Under the pieces are notes generated by a model. It was not told where the DNA came from. It saw only the letters and a program-made list of their open reading frames with translations, and ran no database searches. The translations under genes were made by a program, and so were the position numbers. From contig JAAFHV010000001.1 in assembly GCA_013297655.1 (NCBI GenBank), positions 1 through 64,000 on the forward strand: DNA of 64,000 nucleotides, in the 5' to 3' direction. Shown one piece after another: positions 16,791-25,646 of this stretch. Origin of the DNA: Myxococcales bacterium. Its GTDB lineage: Bacteria; Myxococcota_A; Polyangia; Polyangiales; Polyangiaceae. Numbering within the stretch: position 1 is the stretch's first letter; each line of letters starts with the position of its first letter.

Positions 16791-17444
16791 TCAGCTTCGT
16801 TTCACCAGCAAATACGCGCGCTCCCACACCTCGGTGACACCGGCGGACCGGAGGCGTGGGTTCACGTTCCCGGCGCGCTCCTCGAGCAGCTCGACAGAAA
16901 ACGTGGCCCCGAAGAGCGCCTCGACGTCGGCGGTCGACACCGACCACGGGGGCCCGCCGATGAGCGCTTGGGGGTACTCGAAGCCGATGAGCAACATGCG
17001 ACCACCGGGCCGAAGCACGCGCGCGAGCGACGCCACGTAGGCCTCCCGCGTGCTCGGATCGACCGCGACGAGGGCCGCACGATCGTAGACCGCGTCGACG
17101 AGCCCGCCGAGGTGACCGGGCTCCAGCGCGAACGCGTCGCCCTCGAGGACCGTCAATCCTTTGGCGGCGTGGCGCACGAAGGGAGGAACCGACGATACCT
17201 CGGGCGGCACTTCGAGGGCCCCGAACAGCTCGTCGATCGCGGTCCGTACGATCTCCGTCCCGACCACGTCGTGACCGCGCGATTGCAGAAACGAAAGGTC
17301 CAATGCTTTTCCGCAAAGGGGCACGTACACACGCGTACAGCCCTCGAGCCTCAAAGCGTGCGCGACCAGGAGGGCGTTCGGGGCGCCTTCGTGAAAGCCG
17401 ATCTGCCGTGCTTTCCAGCGCTCCGCCCACAGCGCGTGGTTCAT
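16791..17444 (-). CDS. tpm: Thiopurine S-methyltransferase family protein
   Basis: A 217-residue SAM-dependent methyltransferase of the TPMT family. The opening WAERWKARQIGFHEGAPN, the SAM-binding strand VYVPLCGKALDLSFL and the acidic GTEIVRTAIDELF segment are typical, followed by DAVYDRAALVAVDP and the RMLLIGFEYPQ strand. Bacterial members methylate thiopurines or selenite/tellurite; the natural substrate here is unknown. The ATG at 17444 is chosen because GGAGG lies six bases upstream. No signal peptide. It stands alone. Confidence 0.88.
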   Translation of the reverse strand: MNHALWAERWKARQIGFHEGAPNALLVAHALRLEGCTRVYVPLCGKALDLSFLQSRGHDVVGTEIVRTAIDELFGALEVPPEVSSVPPFVRHAAKGLTVLEGDAFALEPGHLGGLVDAVYDRAALVAVDPSTREAYVASLARVLRPGGRMLLIGFEYPQALIGGPPWSVSTADVEALFGATFSVELLEERAGNVNPRLRSAGVTEVWERAYLLVKRS

Positions 17445-17753
17445 GGGTGCCTCCGTTTTCATCGTCAGCGTTCTACCCGAATCCTCGACGCGGCCGTTCT
17501 ACTCCGCGCGAGCCGTGCGGAAAGCGTGGTCGGTCCGTGAGATCGGTTCTTGCTTATCGTTCGGATCCACCGCGTCATCCGGTGATTTGCTGACGACCCG
17601 AAGACCGATTTGTGCCGCATCGTGCCACTGGACTCGTGAAATGGCGCGATGGATTCGAAGAGCTAACGCCAAGAATGATCGAATTTTCGATGACCCGATT
17701 TCCTCTCCCCGGCCACTAGCTCCCAGGGGAACCATCGCCGAAGGAAGCGACTC

Positions 17754-18590
17754 ATGCCCAAGTCGAAGTCACGCGTGAAGAAGCGGCTCTCTGCGGAAGC
17801 CGACCCGTTCGCCTCCGCCCCTTCGGAGACCCCGTCGTCGCAAGCGGCGCTCGAAGCCGTCAGCATTCCTCCCAGCGTCTCCGACGACGTCTCCGACGAG
17901 CCGTTCTTCTCGAGCGACGGTGCCACCCCGGACGACACCGTGGAGGACGACGACGACCTTCGTCGCGAGCAAGCCCTCCGCCAGTCTCCCGAGGTAAAGC
18001 AGCGCATCGCGCGTGCGCGGCGCATCGTCACGGGGCTCGTGGCGGCGGCGGCGCTCGTCACGTTTGCCGGCCTCGGGTCGAAGGCCCTCCGCGACACGCC
18101 GACCGCCCAAGCGTCCACGAAGACCTCGCTCGCCGCAGAGCCAGAGAAGGCCGCGGAGCCTGCGAAGGTCATCGAACCCGCTGCCCCGAAGCCCGTCGAG
18201 GCCCCGAAGCCGCCGGCGGTCATCGAGGCTCCGAAGCCCGTCGAGGCCCCGAAGCCCGTCGAGCCCGCGGTCGCCGCCGTCGCGGAGAAGCCCGCAGAGA
18301 AGCCCGCAGAGGCCGCGAAGGCGGAGGCCCCCGAAGGCGCCCCGACGAAGACCGCCCTCGAAGAAAAGAAAGACGCGCAACGCCTCCTCGATCGCGGCAA
18401 GTCGAAGGACGCGATCGCCGCCGGAGAGCGCTCCGTAGCCCTCGATCCCGCAGACGGCGAGGCATGGCTCCTCCTCGGCGCGGCCTACCAAGAGCAGGGA
18501 AAAATGGTCGACGCGCGTCGCTGCTACAACGCGTGCATCAAAGAGGGAAAGCGCGGTCCCAAGGGGGAATGCGCGGCCATGTTGCACTGA
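17754..18590 (+). CDS. Single-pass membrane protein with TPR tail
   Basis: A 278-residue protein. The first 85 residues are acidic and cytoplasmic (DDTVEDDDDL), followed by a membrane segment (about 92-110, IVTGLVAAAALVTFAGL), a long Pro/Ala/Glu/Lys spacer with APKPVE repeats (about 125-200) and two TPR-like helical hairpins at the C-terminus (AIAAGERSVALDPADGEAWL, YQEQGKMVDARRCYNACIKE). The spacer looks able to cross the periplasm or cell wall in the manner of TonB/AgmX-like proteins, but no TonB C-terminal domain is present. GAAGGA precedes the ATG. A hairpin at 18621 follows. Confidence 0.7.
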   Translation: MPKSKSRVKKRLSAEADPFASAPSETPSSQAALEAVSIPPSVSDDVSDEPFFSSDGATPDDTVEDDDDLRREQALRQSPEVKQRIARARRIVTGLVAAAALVTFAGLGSKALRDTPTAQASTKTSLAAEPEKAAEPAKVIEPAAPKPVEAPKPPAVIEAPKPVEAPKPVEPAVAAVAEKPAEKPAEAAKAEAPEGAPTKTALEEKKDAQRLLDRGKSKDAIAAGERSVALDPADGEAWLLLGAAYQEQGKMVDARRCYNACIKEGKRGPKGECAAMLH

Positions 18591-18620
18591 ACGCGAGGCG
18601 CACGCCCTTCGTCGACGCCT

Positions 18621-18648
18621 CCCGAGCGCGCGAACCGCTCGGGGTTTG
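18621..18648 (+). terminator. Terminator-like hairpin
   Basis: An eight-base-pair stem CCCGAGCG/CGCTCGGG with a seven-base loop, followed by GTTTGG. It lies 30 bases after the TPR-protein stop and 30 bases before the KamA-family start, so it probably separates the two transcripts. The T-run is weak. Confidence 0.45.
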
Positions 18649-18677
18649 GGCGGGGGTTTGGTAGGGTGCGCCGGCCC

Positions 18678-19838
18678 ATGTCCGAGGTGGTTCCCGTCGA
18701 GTCGCTCGTGCGCCGCGTTCGCGTCCCTGAAACGGGGGACGGGGGCGCGCTCGAGAAAAAAAAGCCGGCGCGAAAGACGCGTGACTGGGCTTGGCAGATC
18801 CGAAACGCGGTGACCGACGTGGGCACCCTCGCGAAGGCGATCAGGCTCACGGAAGAAGAGCGAGAAGGGGCAGAGCGGGCCGCGCGGCAAGGGCTGCCGA
18901 TGGCGATCACGCCGTACTACCTCTCCCTCGTCGACAAGACCGATCCGTCGTGTCCGGTGCGCCTTCAGTGCGTTCCACGCGCAGAAGAGGCCACCGTCGC
19001 GCGCGGCGACATGGCAGATCCGCTCGGCGAAGAAGAGCACCAGGTCGCCCCCCACCTCGTGTCTCGGTACGCCGATCGGGCGCTGTTGCTCGCCACCGAC
19101 CGTTGCGCCGTGTACTGCCGGTTTTGCACGCGCTCGCGGATGGTGGGCGACGGCGGCGGCGCGGTGTCGATGGACGCGCTCGCGCCTGCGTTTCGATATC
19201 TAAGGGAAAATCCCCAGATCCGTGACGTGATCGTGAGCGGCGGGGACCCGCTCGCGATGGCCACGCCGCGGATCGTTCGCCTCGTGGAGGCGCTCCGCGA
19301 GATCCCGAGCCTCGACACGATCCGCCTCGCGACCCGCGTGCCGGTGACACTCCCGATGCGCATCACGGCCGAGCTGGTGCGCGCGCTGAAGAAGCACCAC
19401 CCGCTCTGGATCATGACCCACTTCAATCACCCGAAGGAGCTCACCCGCGCCTCCATCGCGGCATGCGAGCGGCTCGCCGACGCGGGCTTCCCGGTGATGA
19501 ACCAGACCGTGCTCCTCCGCGGGATCAACGACGACGCGAACACCCTCGAGGCGCTCTTTCGTGGCCTCGTGCGGGCGCGCGTGCGGCCCTATTACCTGCT
19601 CCAAATGGATCCGGTGAAGGGCACGTCGCACCTTCGCACGCCGCTCCAAAAAGGGATCGACTTGATCGGCGCGCTGCAGGGCCGGCTCACCGGGATCGCG
19701 CTCCCGAAGCTCATCTGCGATACGCCCGGCGGGCGCGGCAAAGTGCCTCTCTTTCCGGAGAGCGTGGTCTCCCGCGGCGAGGGTGTGACCACGCTCCGAA
19801 CGTTCCGCGGCGAGCTCGTCGACTACGTCGATCCGTAA
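18678..19838 (+). CDS. KamA-family radical SAM aminomutase
   Basis: A 386-residue radical SAM enzyme related to lysine 2,3-aminomutase and EpmB. The iron-sulfur motif CAVYCRFC (CxxxCxxC) is in DRCAVYCRFCTRSR; DVIVSGGDPLAM and RVPVTLPMRIT are KamA blocks, and CDTPGGRGKVPL holds the lysine expected to bind PLP. It lacks the long C-terminal extension of clostridial lysine aminomutases and is closer in length to EpmB. It could make beta-lysine for EF-P modification or for a secondary metabolite; no efp or epmA lies nearby. The ATG at 18678 is used; GTG at 18666 is an alternative. Confidence 0.85.
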   Translation: MSEVVPVESLVRRVRVPETGDGGALEKKKPARKTRDWAWQIRNAVTDVGTLAKAIRLTEEEREGAERAARQGLPMAITPYYLSLVDKTDPSCPVRLQCVPRAEEATVARGDMADPLGEEEHQVAPHLVSRYADRALLLATDRCAVYCRFCTRSRMVGDGGGAVSMDALAPAFRYLRENPQIRDVIVSGGDPLAMATPRIVRLVEALREIPSLDTIRLATRVPVTLPMRITAELVRALKKHHPLWIMTHFNHPKELTRASIAACERLADAGFPVMNQTVLLRGINDDANTLEALFRGLVRARVRPYYLLQMDPVKGTSHLRTPLQKGIDLIGALQGRLTGIALPKLICDTPGGRGKVPLFPESVVSRGEGVTTLRTFRGELVDYVDP

Positions 19839-19922
19839 AGCTCGCTCCGTTTTTCCGCGAGTTTTGGCGCGAGTTTTGGCGCGCCATTTCGGGCACATCA
19901 CCCCGCGGGAGCGGCGCGGCGA

Positions 19923-20774
19923 TCAGGTCGAGACGACGAGATCTTTGAACGCGAGCATCGCGCCGTCGTTCATGCGCGACGTGGCGAGCGTGTAGCCCGC
20001 GAGATCGCCGCGGCCGACGACGTTGTCCGAGGCGTTCGTGGTGTCCGGCTGGCCGTAACCCTTGTATTCTGCATGGTTCGCGAAGATCTCGGCGACGAGC
20101 GCTTGGTCGAACACGAGCTGCGAGGTGGTGGACTTGCCACCCACCGTGACGGTGAAATGGATGTGCACGGTGCGGCCGCGGTACCAGCCCGGGAAGCAGC
20201 TATCGAAGTCGACGCGGCCGCTGTCGTTCGAGGTCTGCGCGCCGCGGAAGTAGTGCTTCGTGGAGTCGTCTTGGCTCTTCAAGCACATGGCGTTGTTCGG
20301 CGTATTTCCCGAGTAGCTTCCGTTGATCTGGGTGTGCCAAATCTTCACCTTGGCGCCGGCGACGGGCTTGCACGACGCGTCGAGGACACGAAGCGCGAGG
20401 CGCATCGGGATGCCGGTGTAGCCCTCGCTGATGTCGGTGCGCACTTGGTCCGCCGCTTCGGTGCACGGGCCCTCCGTCGCCGTGACGGCGAGCGCGCACG
20501 CGGCGACGGTGGCGGGGAACGGATCGGCATAACCGCCGGTCATCGATTTGGTTCCGCCGCTCGCCCACGCGGTCGCCGTGCCGCCGCCGTCTTGGGTGCC
20601 GGTGGAGCTCGAATCTCCGGTCCCGCCGCCGTCGCCGGTTGCCGTGCCGCCATCCTCGGTCGCCGAATCCGTGCCGGTGCACGCGAGGAGGAACGCACCG
20701 CCGAGCACCATGAACATGCCACCAACGGCCTCACGGCGAGAGAGAACGGACACCGAATCTTCTTTTCTTTTCAT
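19923..20774 (-). CDS. Exported intradiol-dioxygenase-like lipoprotein
   Basis: A 283-residue protein with a Tat-like signal (SRREAVGG) ending in a lipobox (FLLAC, Cys32), then a Gly/Thr/Ser/Asp-rich linker. From about residue 115 it has the catechol 1,2-/protocatechuate 3,4-dioxygenase core: GIPMRLALRVLD, then KVKIWHTQINGSYSG with a candidate ligand Tyr154, then DFDSCFPGWYRGRTVHIHF with Tyr198, His204 and His206. These are the four residues (Tyr, Tyr, His, His) that hold non-heme Fe(III) in the family. Export and lipidation suggest extracellular action on aromatic compounds. Six cysteines could stabilise it outside the cytoplasm. Substrate unknown. Confidence 0.82.
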   Translation of the reverse strand: MKRKEDSVSVLSRREAVGGMFMVLGGAFLLACTGTDSATEDGGTATGDGGGTGDSSSTGTQDGGGTATAWASGGTKSMTGGYADPFPATVAACALAVTATEGPCTEAADQVRTDISEGYTGIPMRLALRVLDASCKPVAGAKVKIWHTQINGSYSGNTPNNAMCLKSQDDSTKHYFRGAQTSNDSGRVDFDSCFPGWYRGRTVHIHFTVTVGGKSTTSQLVFDQALVAEIFANHAEYKGYGQPDTTNASDNVVGRGDLAGYTLATSRMNDGAMLAFKDLVVST

Positions 20775-20955
20775 GGACTAGGACCTCATATGGCGCACGG
20801 CCGGGCACGAGCTATGCGGAGTACGTGGGCGGCCACTCCGAAAGCGATCACCACCGCTCGAGCTTATTTGTTTTTGCCATGACGGATGTTCAGGCAACGA
20901 AACGGAACGTTTCTTCGAACGTGGATCGCCTTCGGGTCCCCTAGTCTGAGGGTCG

Positions 20956-23013
20956 ATGGGCGCTCGCAGCGAGAATGAACGAGGCGACGGGAGCGCGTTG
21001 CCGACGCCCGTGATGCCGCCGTATCGAAGCGAGTCCACCAACTTCGCCTCCGGATACACCCCGCAGACGCTCATCCAAGACGGCGTGCTCGAACGCGCCG
21101 TCACGCTGAGCCCCTCGAGCCCCGGCACCAGCAGCGACGGCGAGGTCTCGGAGCTCCCTCGCGCCACGCGCCCCGAAGATCGTTACGCCCTTCGCGACCT
21201 CCTCGGCGAAGGTGGCATGGGCGAGGTTCGCGCGTGCACCGACATGCACATCGGCCGCGAGGTCGCGATGAAGTCGATGCGGGCGGCGCAGATCAACCGC
21301 GCCGATCTGAGAACGCGTTTCCTTCGCGAGGCCCGCATCCAAGGGCAGCTCGAGCACCCCGCGATCGTGCCGGTGTACGACCTCGGTTTCCACGAGGAGG
21401 GCGCGCTCTACTTCACGATGCGGCGCGTGCGAGGCGAGACGCTCGAGGAGCTCGTCATGAAGCTCCGCACGGGGGACTCGAAGGCCCTCGCGGACTACCC
21501 CCAGCGCAAGCTGCTCGCCGCGTTCTCGCGCGTGTGCCTCGCGGTGCACTTTGCGCACACGAAGGGCGTGGTCCATCGCGACCTCAAGCCCGCGAACATC
21601 ATGTTCGGCGATTTCGGCGAGGTGTACGTGCTCGACTGGGGCGTCGCCAAGCTCCTCTCGAAGGACGCCGCGCCCCTCAGCCAAGGGCCGAACCTCGAAG
21701 TCTCTCACCTCGATTTTACCGAGGTAAATGCCGCAAAAACCGCGTCTGGCGCGATCATCGGCACCCCCGGTTACATGGCGCCGGAGCAGATCCTCGGGCA
21801 GTCGGCGGAGGTGAACGCGCAGACCGACGTGTTCGCCCTCGGCGCCATGCTGTTCGAGGTGCTCACCCACGAGCCCATGTTCGCGACCGGCGAGACCCCC
21901 GAGGTGCTCTCGCGCACGCTCAAGGGCGAGGGTCGCAGCGCCGCGGCGCGCTTCCCGGACAAGCTCATCCCGGAGGTGATCGACGCCGTCTGCCAACGCG
22001 CGACGAGCCCCTACCCCGAAAAACGATACACGAGCGCACGCCATATCTCGGAGGAGCTCGAGGCCTACCTGAGCGGCGACCTCGACGCCGAACGAAGGCG
22101 ATCGCTCGCGAAAAAACACGCCCTCTTGGCGCGCGAGGCAGCGGGTCGCGCGCTCCTGCCCACGGGCTCGATCGAGGACCGCCAATTCGCGCTCCGCGAG
22201 GTGGGCCGCTCGCTCGCGCTCGATCCGGAGGATCCGGAGGCCCTCGCGCTCCTCGTGCGCCTCGTCACCGCGCCGCCGAACGAGATGCCCCCCGACGTGG
22301 TGGAAGAGATGGCGTCGTTCGAGCACCGCCGCGGCGAGCGTGCCGGCCGGCGTGGCGCGCTGCTCTTTGCGCTCGCGGCTGCCATTTTCGTTCTGCCTTC
22401 TGCGTTCTTCATGGGCGTGCGAAACCCCACGTTCGTCGCCGCGAACGTCATTTTGTGGGGCCTCGCCCCGACCGCGATTTTCTTCGGGCGAAAGCTGCCT
22501 TCGTGGGTCTCGCCGGTCGTGGCCTATGCCGCTGTCATGTCGTCGGCGATGATCTACGGGCCTTTCCTCTCCGTTCCGGCGATCGCCTCGGTGGTCACGG
22601 TTGCGTTCGTGCTCACCGGTCGACGGTCGATTCGCATCTTCTCCGTGCTCCTCGCGATCCTCACGCTCGTGCTGCCGGTGGTGCTCGAGCGGGTCGGCGT
22701 GCTGCCTCCATCGTTCGCGTTCGAGGGCGACAAGCTCGTGATCTTGGCGCGCGCGGTGTCGCTTCCGGCGTTCGCGGGCACGGTGCTCCTCACCGTCTCT
22801 CACGTCGCGATGGTGCTCTTCGTCGCGTACTACGTGGCAGGCAGCAAAGACACGCTCGATCGCGTCGAGGTGCAAAATCGCCTTCAATCGTGGCAACTTC
22901 GCCAGCTCGTCCCGCAAGAGGCGCAAGGCGCATTGAAGAGCCACGGGCGCACGCCGCACAGCCAGCGCCTCCCGCCTCCCCCGAAGAGCGCGAACCCCGA
23001 TATCTTGGATTAG
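20956..23013 (+). CDS. Polytopic Ser/Thr protein kinase
   Basis: A 685-residue kinase. The kinase domain spans about residues 76-370: GEGGMGEV loop, Lys106 (VAMKSM), HRDLKPANIM at 207-216, and DWG (227-229) in place of DFG, then GTPGYMAPEQ. The DFG-to-DWG change keeps the metal-binding Asp. The C-terminal part (from about 467) has six or more hydrophobic helices (for example GALLFALAAAIFVLPSAFF, ASVVTVAFVLTG) instead of the usual single anchor, and ends in a basic cytoplasmic tail. The helices may sense a membrane-embedded signal. The PEGA/OM protein follows 98 bases downstream, a frequent kinase partner in myxobacteria. Confidence 0.88.
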   Translation: MGARSENERGDGSALPTPVMPPYRSESTNFASGYTPQTLIQDGVLERAVTLSPSSPGTSSDGEVSELPRATRPEDRYALRDLLGEGGMGEVRACTDMHIGREVAMKSMRAAQINRADLRTRFLREARIQGQLEHPAIVPVYDLGFHEEGALYFTMRRVRGETLEELVMKLRTGDSKALADYPQRKLLAAFSRVCLAVHFAHTKGVVHRDLKPANIMFGDFGEVYVLDWGVAKLLSKDAAPLSQGPNLEVSHLDFTEVNAAKTASGAIIGTPGYMAPEQILGQSAEVNAQTDVFALGAMLFEVLTHEPMFATGETPEVLSRTLKGEGRSAAARFPDKLIPEVIDAVCQRATSPYPEKRYTSARHISEELEAYLSGDLDAERRRSLAKKHALLAREAAGRALLPTGSIEDRQFALREVGRSLALDPEDPEALALLVRLVTAPPNEMPPDVVEEMASFEHRRGERAGRRGALLFALAAAIFVLPSAFFMGVRNPTFVAANVILWGLAPTAIFFGRKLPSWVSPVVAYAAVMSSAMIYGPFLSVPAIASVVTVAFVLTGRRSIRIFSVLLAILTLVLPVVLERVGVLPPSFAFEGDKLVILARAVSLPAFAGTVLLTVSHVAMVLFVAYYVAGSKDTLDRVEVQNRLQSWQLRQLVPQEAQGALKSHGRTPHSQRLPPPPKSANPDILD

Positions 23014-23111
23014 GTCGCCGATCGGCACCGCCACGAGGGGCACAGCCTTCTCGCGCGGCGGCTCGTTCCGTCCTTCCCATGGGGGTGCGCCCTCGGTAGG
23101 TTAGGTGTGTC

Positions 23112-24977
23112 ATGAGGGTCTCCCTTCGCAGCGCGTCCAGCTCCAACATGCCGCTCAACCTCGGCCGTTGGCCACGGGCGCGCGCAGTCCGCGCGGGTGT
23201 GCTCGCGGCCGTCACCGTTCTCGTGACGCCCCTCGCCGCGTCCGTCGTAGCGCCGTCCATCGCGAGCGCGCAGCCCGCTTCGCCGGCCGTTCCGACCGGC
23301 CCGCTCGACGCCAAAGCGCAGCTTGCCGCCGGCGACAAGGCCACCAAAGCCAAAAACTGGGCCGCCGCGATTGCCGCTTATTCGGCCGCGAAGGCGCAAA
23401 ATCCCAGCCTAGAAGCGATGGACGGGCTCGCGAATGCCCTCTATGAAAAGGACGACTTCGGCCACGCCTACGAGGCCTACGAAGACCTGATTCGTATGCA
23501 CGTGGGTAAGCTCGCGAAAGACAAGCGCGCCACCGCCGAAAAGCGCTTGAAGGAGCTCGGCCAGAAGTCCGGGCCGCTCACCATCAACGGCACCGAAGCC
23601 GAAGCCGAAGTGGCCCTCGACGGAGTCCTCATCGGCAAGCTCCCGATCGCCAAATCGATGCGCGTGTCGGCCGGCGAGCACAAGCTGCGCGCCACCAAGC
23701 TCGGGTTCAACCCCTTCGAGACCGCGTTCACCGTCACCGGCAACACCGCGGCTACCGTCGAAGTGAAGCTCGCGGCGGAGGTCCACAAGGGCAAGCTCAA
23801 GGTCCACGAGGCCGACGGCAAGCCGGTCCACGTGTTCGTCGACGGCATCGACGTGGGCGCGGCGCCTTGGGAGGGCGACGTCGATCCCGGCGTCCACGAC
23901 GTGGTCGTTCGCGGGCCGAACGTGGTGTCCGCCCCCGAGAAGGTCACCGTCGACAAAAACGGCCTCCGCGACATCGAGCTCCGCGCCTCGGCCACGCTCG
24001 CCAAGCTCAAGATTACGGTCGAGGGCAGCCCCACCGCGCAAATCTTCTTGGACGGCAAACCGGTCGGAACCGGCTCATTTACCGCAGAAATCCCCGCCGG
24101 AACGCACAAGCTCTCCGTCACGCGCGAGGGCTACCAAAAGTTCGAGGACGAGGTCGTGCTCGTCGAGCGCGAGAACGTCGCCCGCACCGTCGTGCTCAAT
24201 CTCTCCGAAGAGGTGAAGACCGGCGGCGACGACAAGAGCGCGCGCAAGCTCGAGGGCTTCTACGGCGGCTTCGGGCTCATGGGCCTCCTCCTCCCCGCCG
24301 GAAACGGGAGCGACGTCCAAGAGACGTGCGCCAAACGTGCGGCACCAGTCACCGATTGTTCGGGCGGCGGCGCGGGCACCGGCGGTGGCCTCTTCTTCTT
24401 TGCGGGGCATCACTGGGATCCGGTCGGCCTCGAGCTCGTCTTCGGTGGCTCGTTCGATCAGCAGAGCACCAAGATTGCCTATTCCGGGTCGAACCTCGGT
24501 GTCGGCGGCGGGCTCGGGCCCGATCCGAAGCGCACGGAAGACTTCTTCATCGGACGCGCGGGAGGCTTCCTCCTCGGCCGCACCAGGCTCTCTTTCCAGA
24601 CGAACGGCGTCCGCGGAAGCTTCGCCGTCGGTGTCGGCGCTTCGTACCGCGTGTCGTTCCTCACCCGCGACACGGAGGGGCCCGCGCCCCTTCGCGACGC
24701 CTTCGTGTCCAACTCGATTGGCTCGTTCTCGCCGGTGCTCTCGCTCGACGCGTCGATTGCGCCGCGCTTCGGCGAGCGCATCTCGTTGCCTATCGGCATC
24801 ATGATGCTCGCGGAGAGCCCCAACGCGAAGATCTTCGGCGACCAAGTGCCGCGCACCGATCCGGAGCCCTCGCGCCAGCTCGCGCCGGGCGTGGGCCTCT
24901 CCACCCCGTCGTATCAATTGTCGGCCGGGCCGCAGGTGTTCTTGGGCCTCTACGTCGGCCTCATGTTCGGCCCCTGA
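23112..24977 (+). CDS. PEGA-repeat protein with C-terminal barrel-like domain
   Basis: A 621-residue exported protein (signal peptide to about residue 55, ending SIASAQ). A TPR-like helical segment (DKATKAKNWAAAIAAYSAAK) is followed by three PEGA-type beta repeats at about 150-215, 225-290 and 295-365 (EVALDGVLIGKLPI, VFVDGIDVGAAPWE and IFLDGKPVGTGSF mark them). From about 380 alternating aromatic/glycine strands ending in LGLYVGLMFGP suggest an outer-membrane beta-barrel domain. PEGA repeats are thought to bind envelope polymers. It may link the outer membrane to the kinase upstream. The first ATG is used; one at residue 13 is possible. Confidence 0.8.
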   Translation: MRVSLRSASSSNMPLNLGRWPRARAVRAGVLAAVTVLVTPLAASVVAPSIASAQPASPAVPTGPLDAKAQLAAGDKATKAKNWAAAIAAYSAAKAQNPSLEAMDGLANALYEKDDFGHAYEAYEDLIRMHVGKLAKDKRATAEKRLKELGQKSGPLTINGTEAEAEVALDGVLIGKLPIAKSMRVSAGEHKLRATKLGFNPFETAFTVTGNTAATVEVKLAAEVHKGKLKVHEADGKPVHVFVDGIDVGAAPWEGDVDPGVHDVVVRGPNVVSAPEKVTVDKNGLRDIELRASATLAKLKITVEGSPTAQIFLDGKPVGTGSFTAEIPAGTHKLSVTREGYQKFEDEVVLVERENVARTVVLNLSEEVKTGGDDKSARKLEGFYGGFGLMGLLLPAGNGSDVQETCAKRAAPVTDCSGGGAGTGGGLFFFAGHHWDPVGLELVFGGSFDQQSTKIAYSGSNLGVGGGLGPDPKRTEDFFIGRAGGFLLGRTRLSFQTNGVRGSFAVGVGASYRVSFLTRDTEGPAPLRDAFVSNSIGSFSPVLSLDASIAPRFGERISLPIGIMMLAESPNAKIFGDQVPRTDPEPSRQLAPGVGLSTPSYQLSAGPQVFLGLYVGLMFGP

Positions 24978-25163
24978 TCACGCACGACCGCCCTTCCTTT
25001 CCAAGCGAAACGCGCGCTATCCGACTTCCGCGCTCCCTCGAAGGACCTGTCGCGCGAGGAGCATCGACCGAGCTGGTGCGCCCCGAGGCAACGCTCCGGT
25101 TTCGTCGACGCGATAGAGGCCGGGCATCATCGCGCGGGCAACGGAGACAGTCCGTTGGCTACG

Positions 25164-25646
25164 TCACCGCGGAGAAGCATTCCGCGCCGACCACTCCGCC
25201 CAATAGGCCCGCCCGGCCTCCTGCAGCTCTGCGACCGAACGCGTGATCCCGTGCTCGTCGTGGATTTCGACCGCTTCGGCCGTGAAACGAAGCTCCCCGC
25301 CCACGTCGGCGACGATCTTCCCGTGCCGCAAAATGCGCACGATCACGCTCCCGTCGTCGCTCACCTCGCCCTCCAAAATATCCACCTTGTTGGAGAGCAC
25401 CTCGTCCGCCAAGACAGGAGGCTTCGGCCCCTCGCCCGGATCGGACCAGGGGAAATAGAGCAAATCGCGAATGCCTCGCAGCGTGACGCGGATCGCACGA
25501 GAGCTCGGCGTGAGCCGCTCGGCGACGTAGCCAATCTGCACCGTCAAGACGAGTGACCCGTCCGCGTGCGAGGCCCGCGCGACGCCGTCGTGGAGCACAC
25601 AAAAAAGAGCGGCGATGCTCTCGTGGACGGGATTCGATTCAGGCAT
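25164..25646 (-). CDS. Unknown protein coupled to PARG
   Basis: A 160-residue soluble protein, mixed alpha/beta, with no signal peptide and no family I recognise. Notable blocks are HESIAALFCVLHDGVARASH, LRGIRDLLYFPWSDPGEG and VDILEGEVSDDGSVIVRILR. Its ATG at 25646 lies inside the end of the upstream PARG gene (eight-base overlap), a strong sign of translational coupling and shared function. It could be a regulator or partner of the ADP-ribose hydrolase, but this is inference from position only. Confidence 0.6.
   Translation of the reverse strand: MPESNPVHESIAALFCVLHDGVARASHADGSLVLTVQIGYVAERLTPSSRAIRVTLRGIRDLLYFPWSDPGEGPKPPVLADEVLSNKVDILEGEVSDDGSVIVRILRHGKIVADVGGELRFTAEAVEIHDEHGITRSVAELQEAGRAYWAEWSARNASPR

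Noticed and set aside
20941-23043. 700-codon minus-strand frame opposite the polytopic kinase
   Set aside because: Antisense shadow with low-complexity His/Arg/Glu composition; the plus strand encodes a complete kinase.
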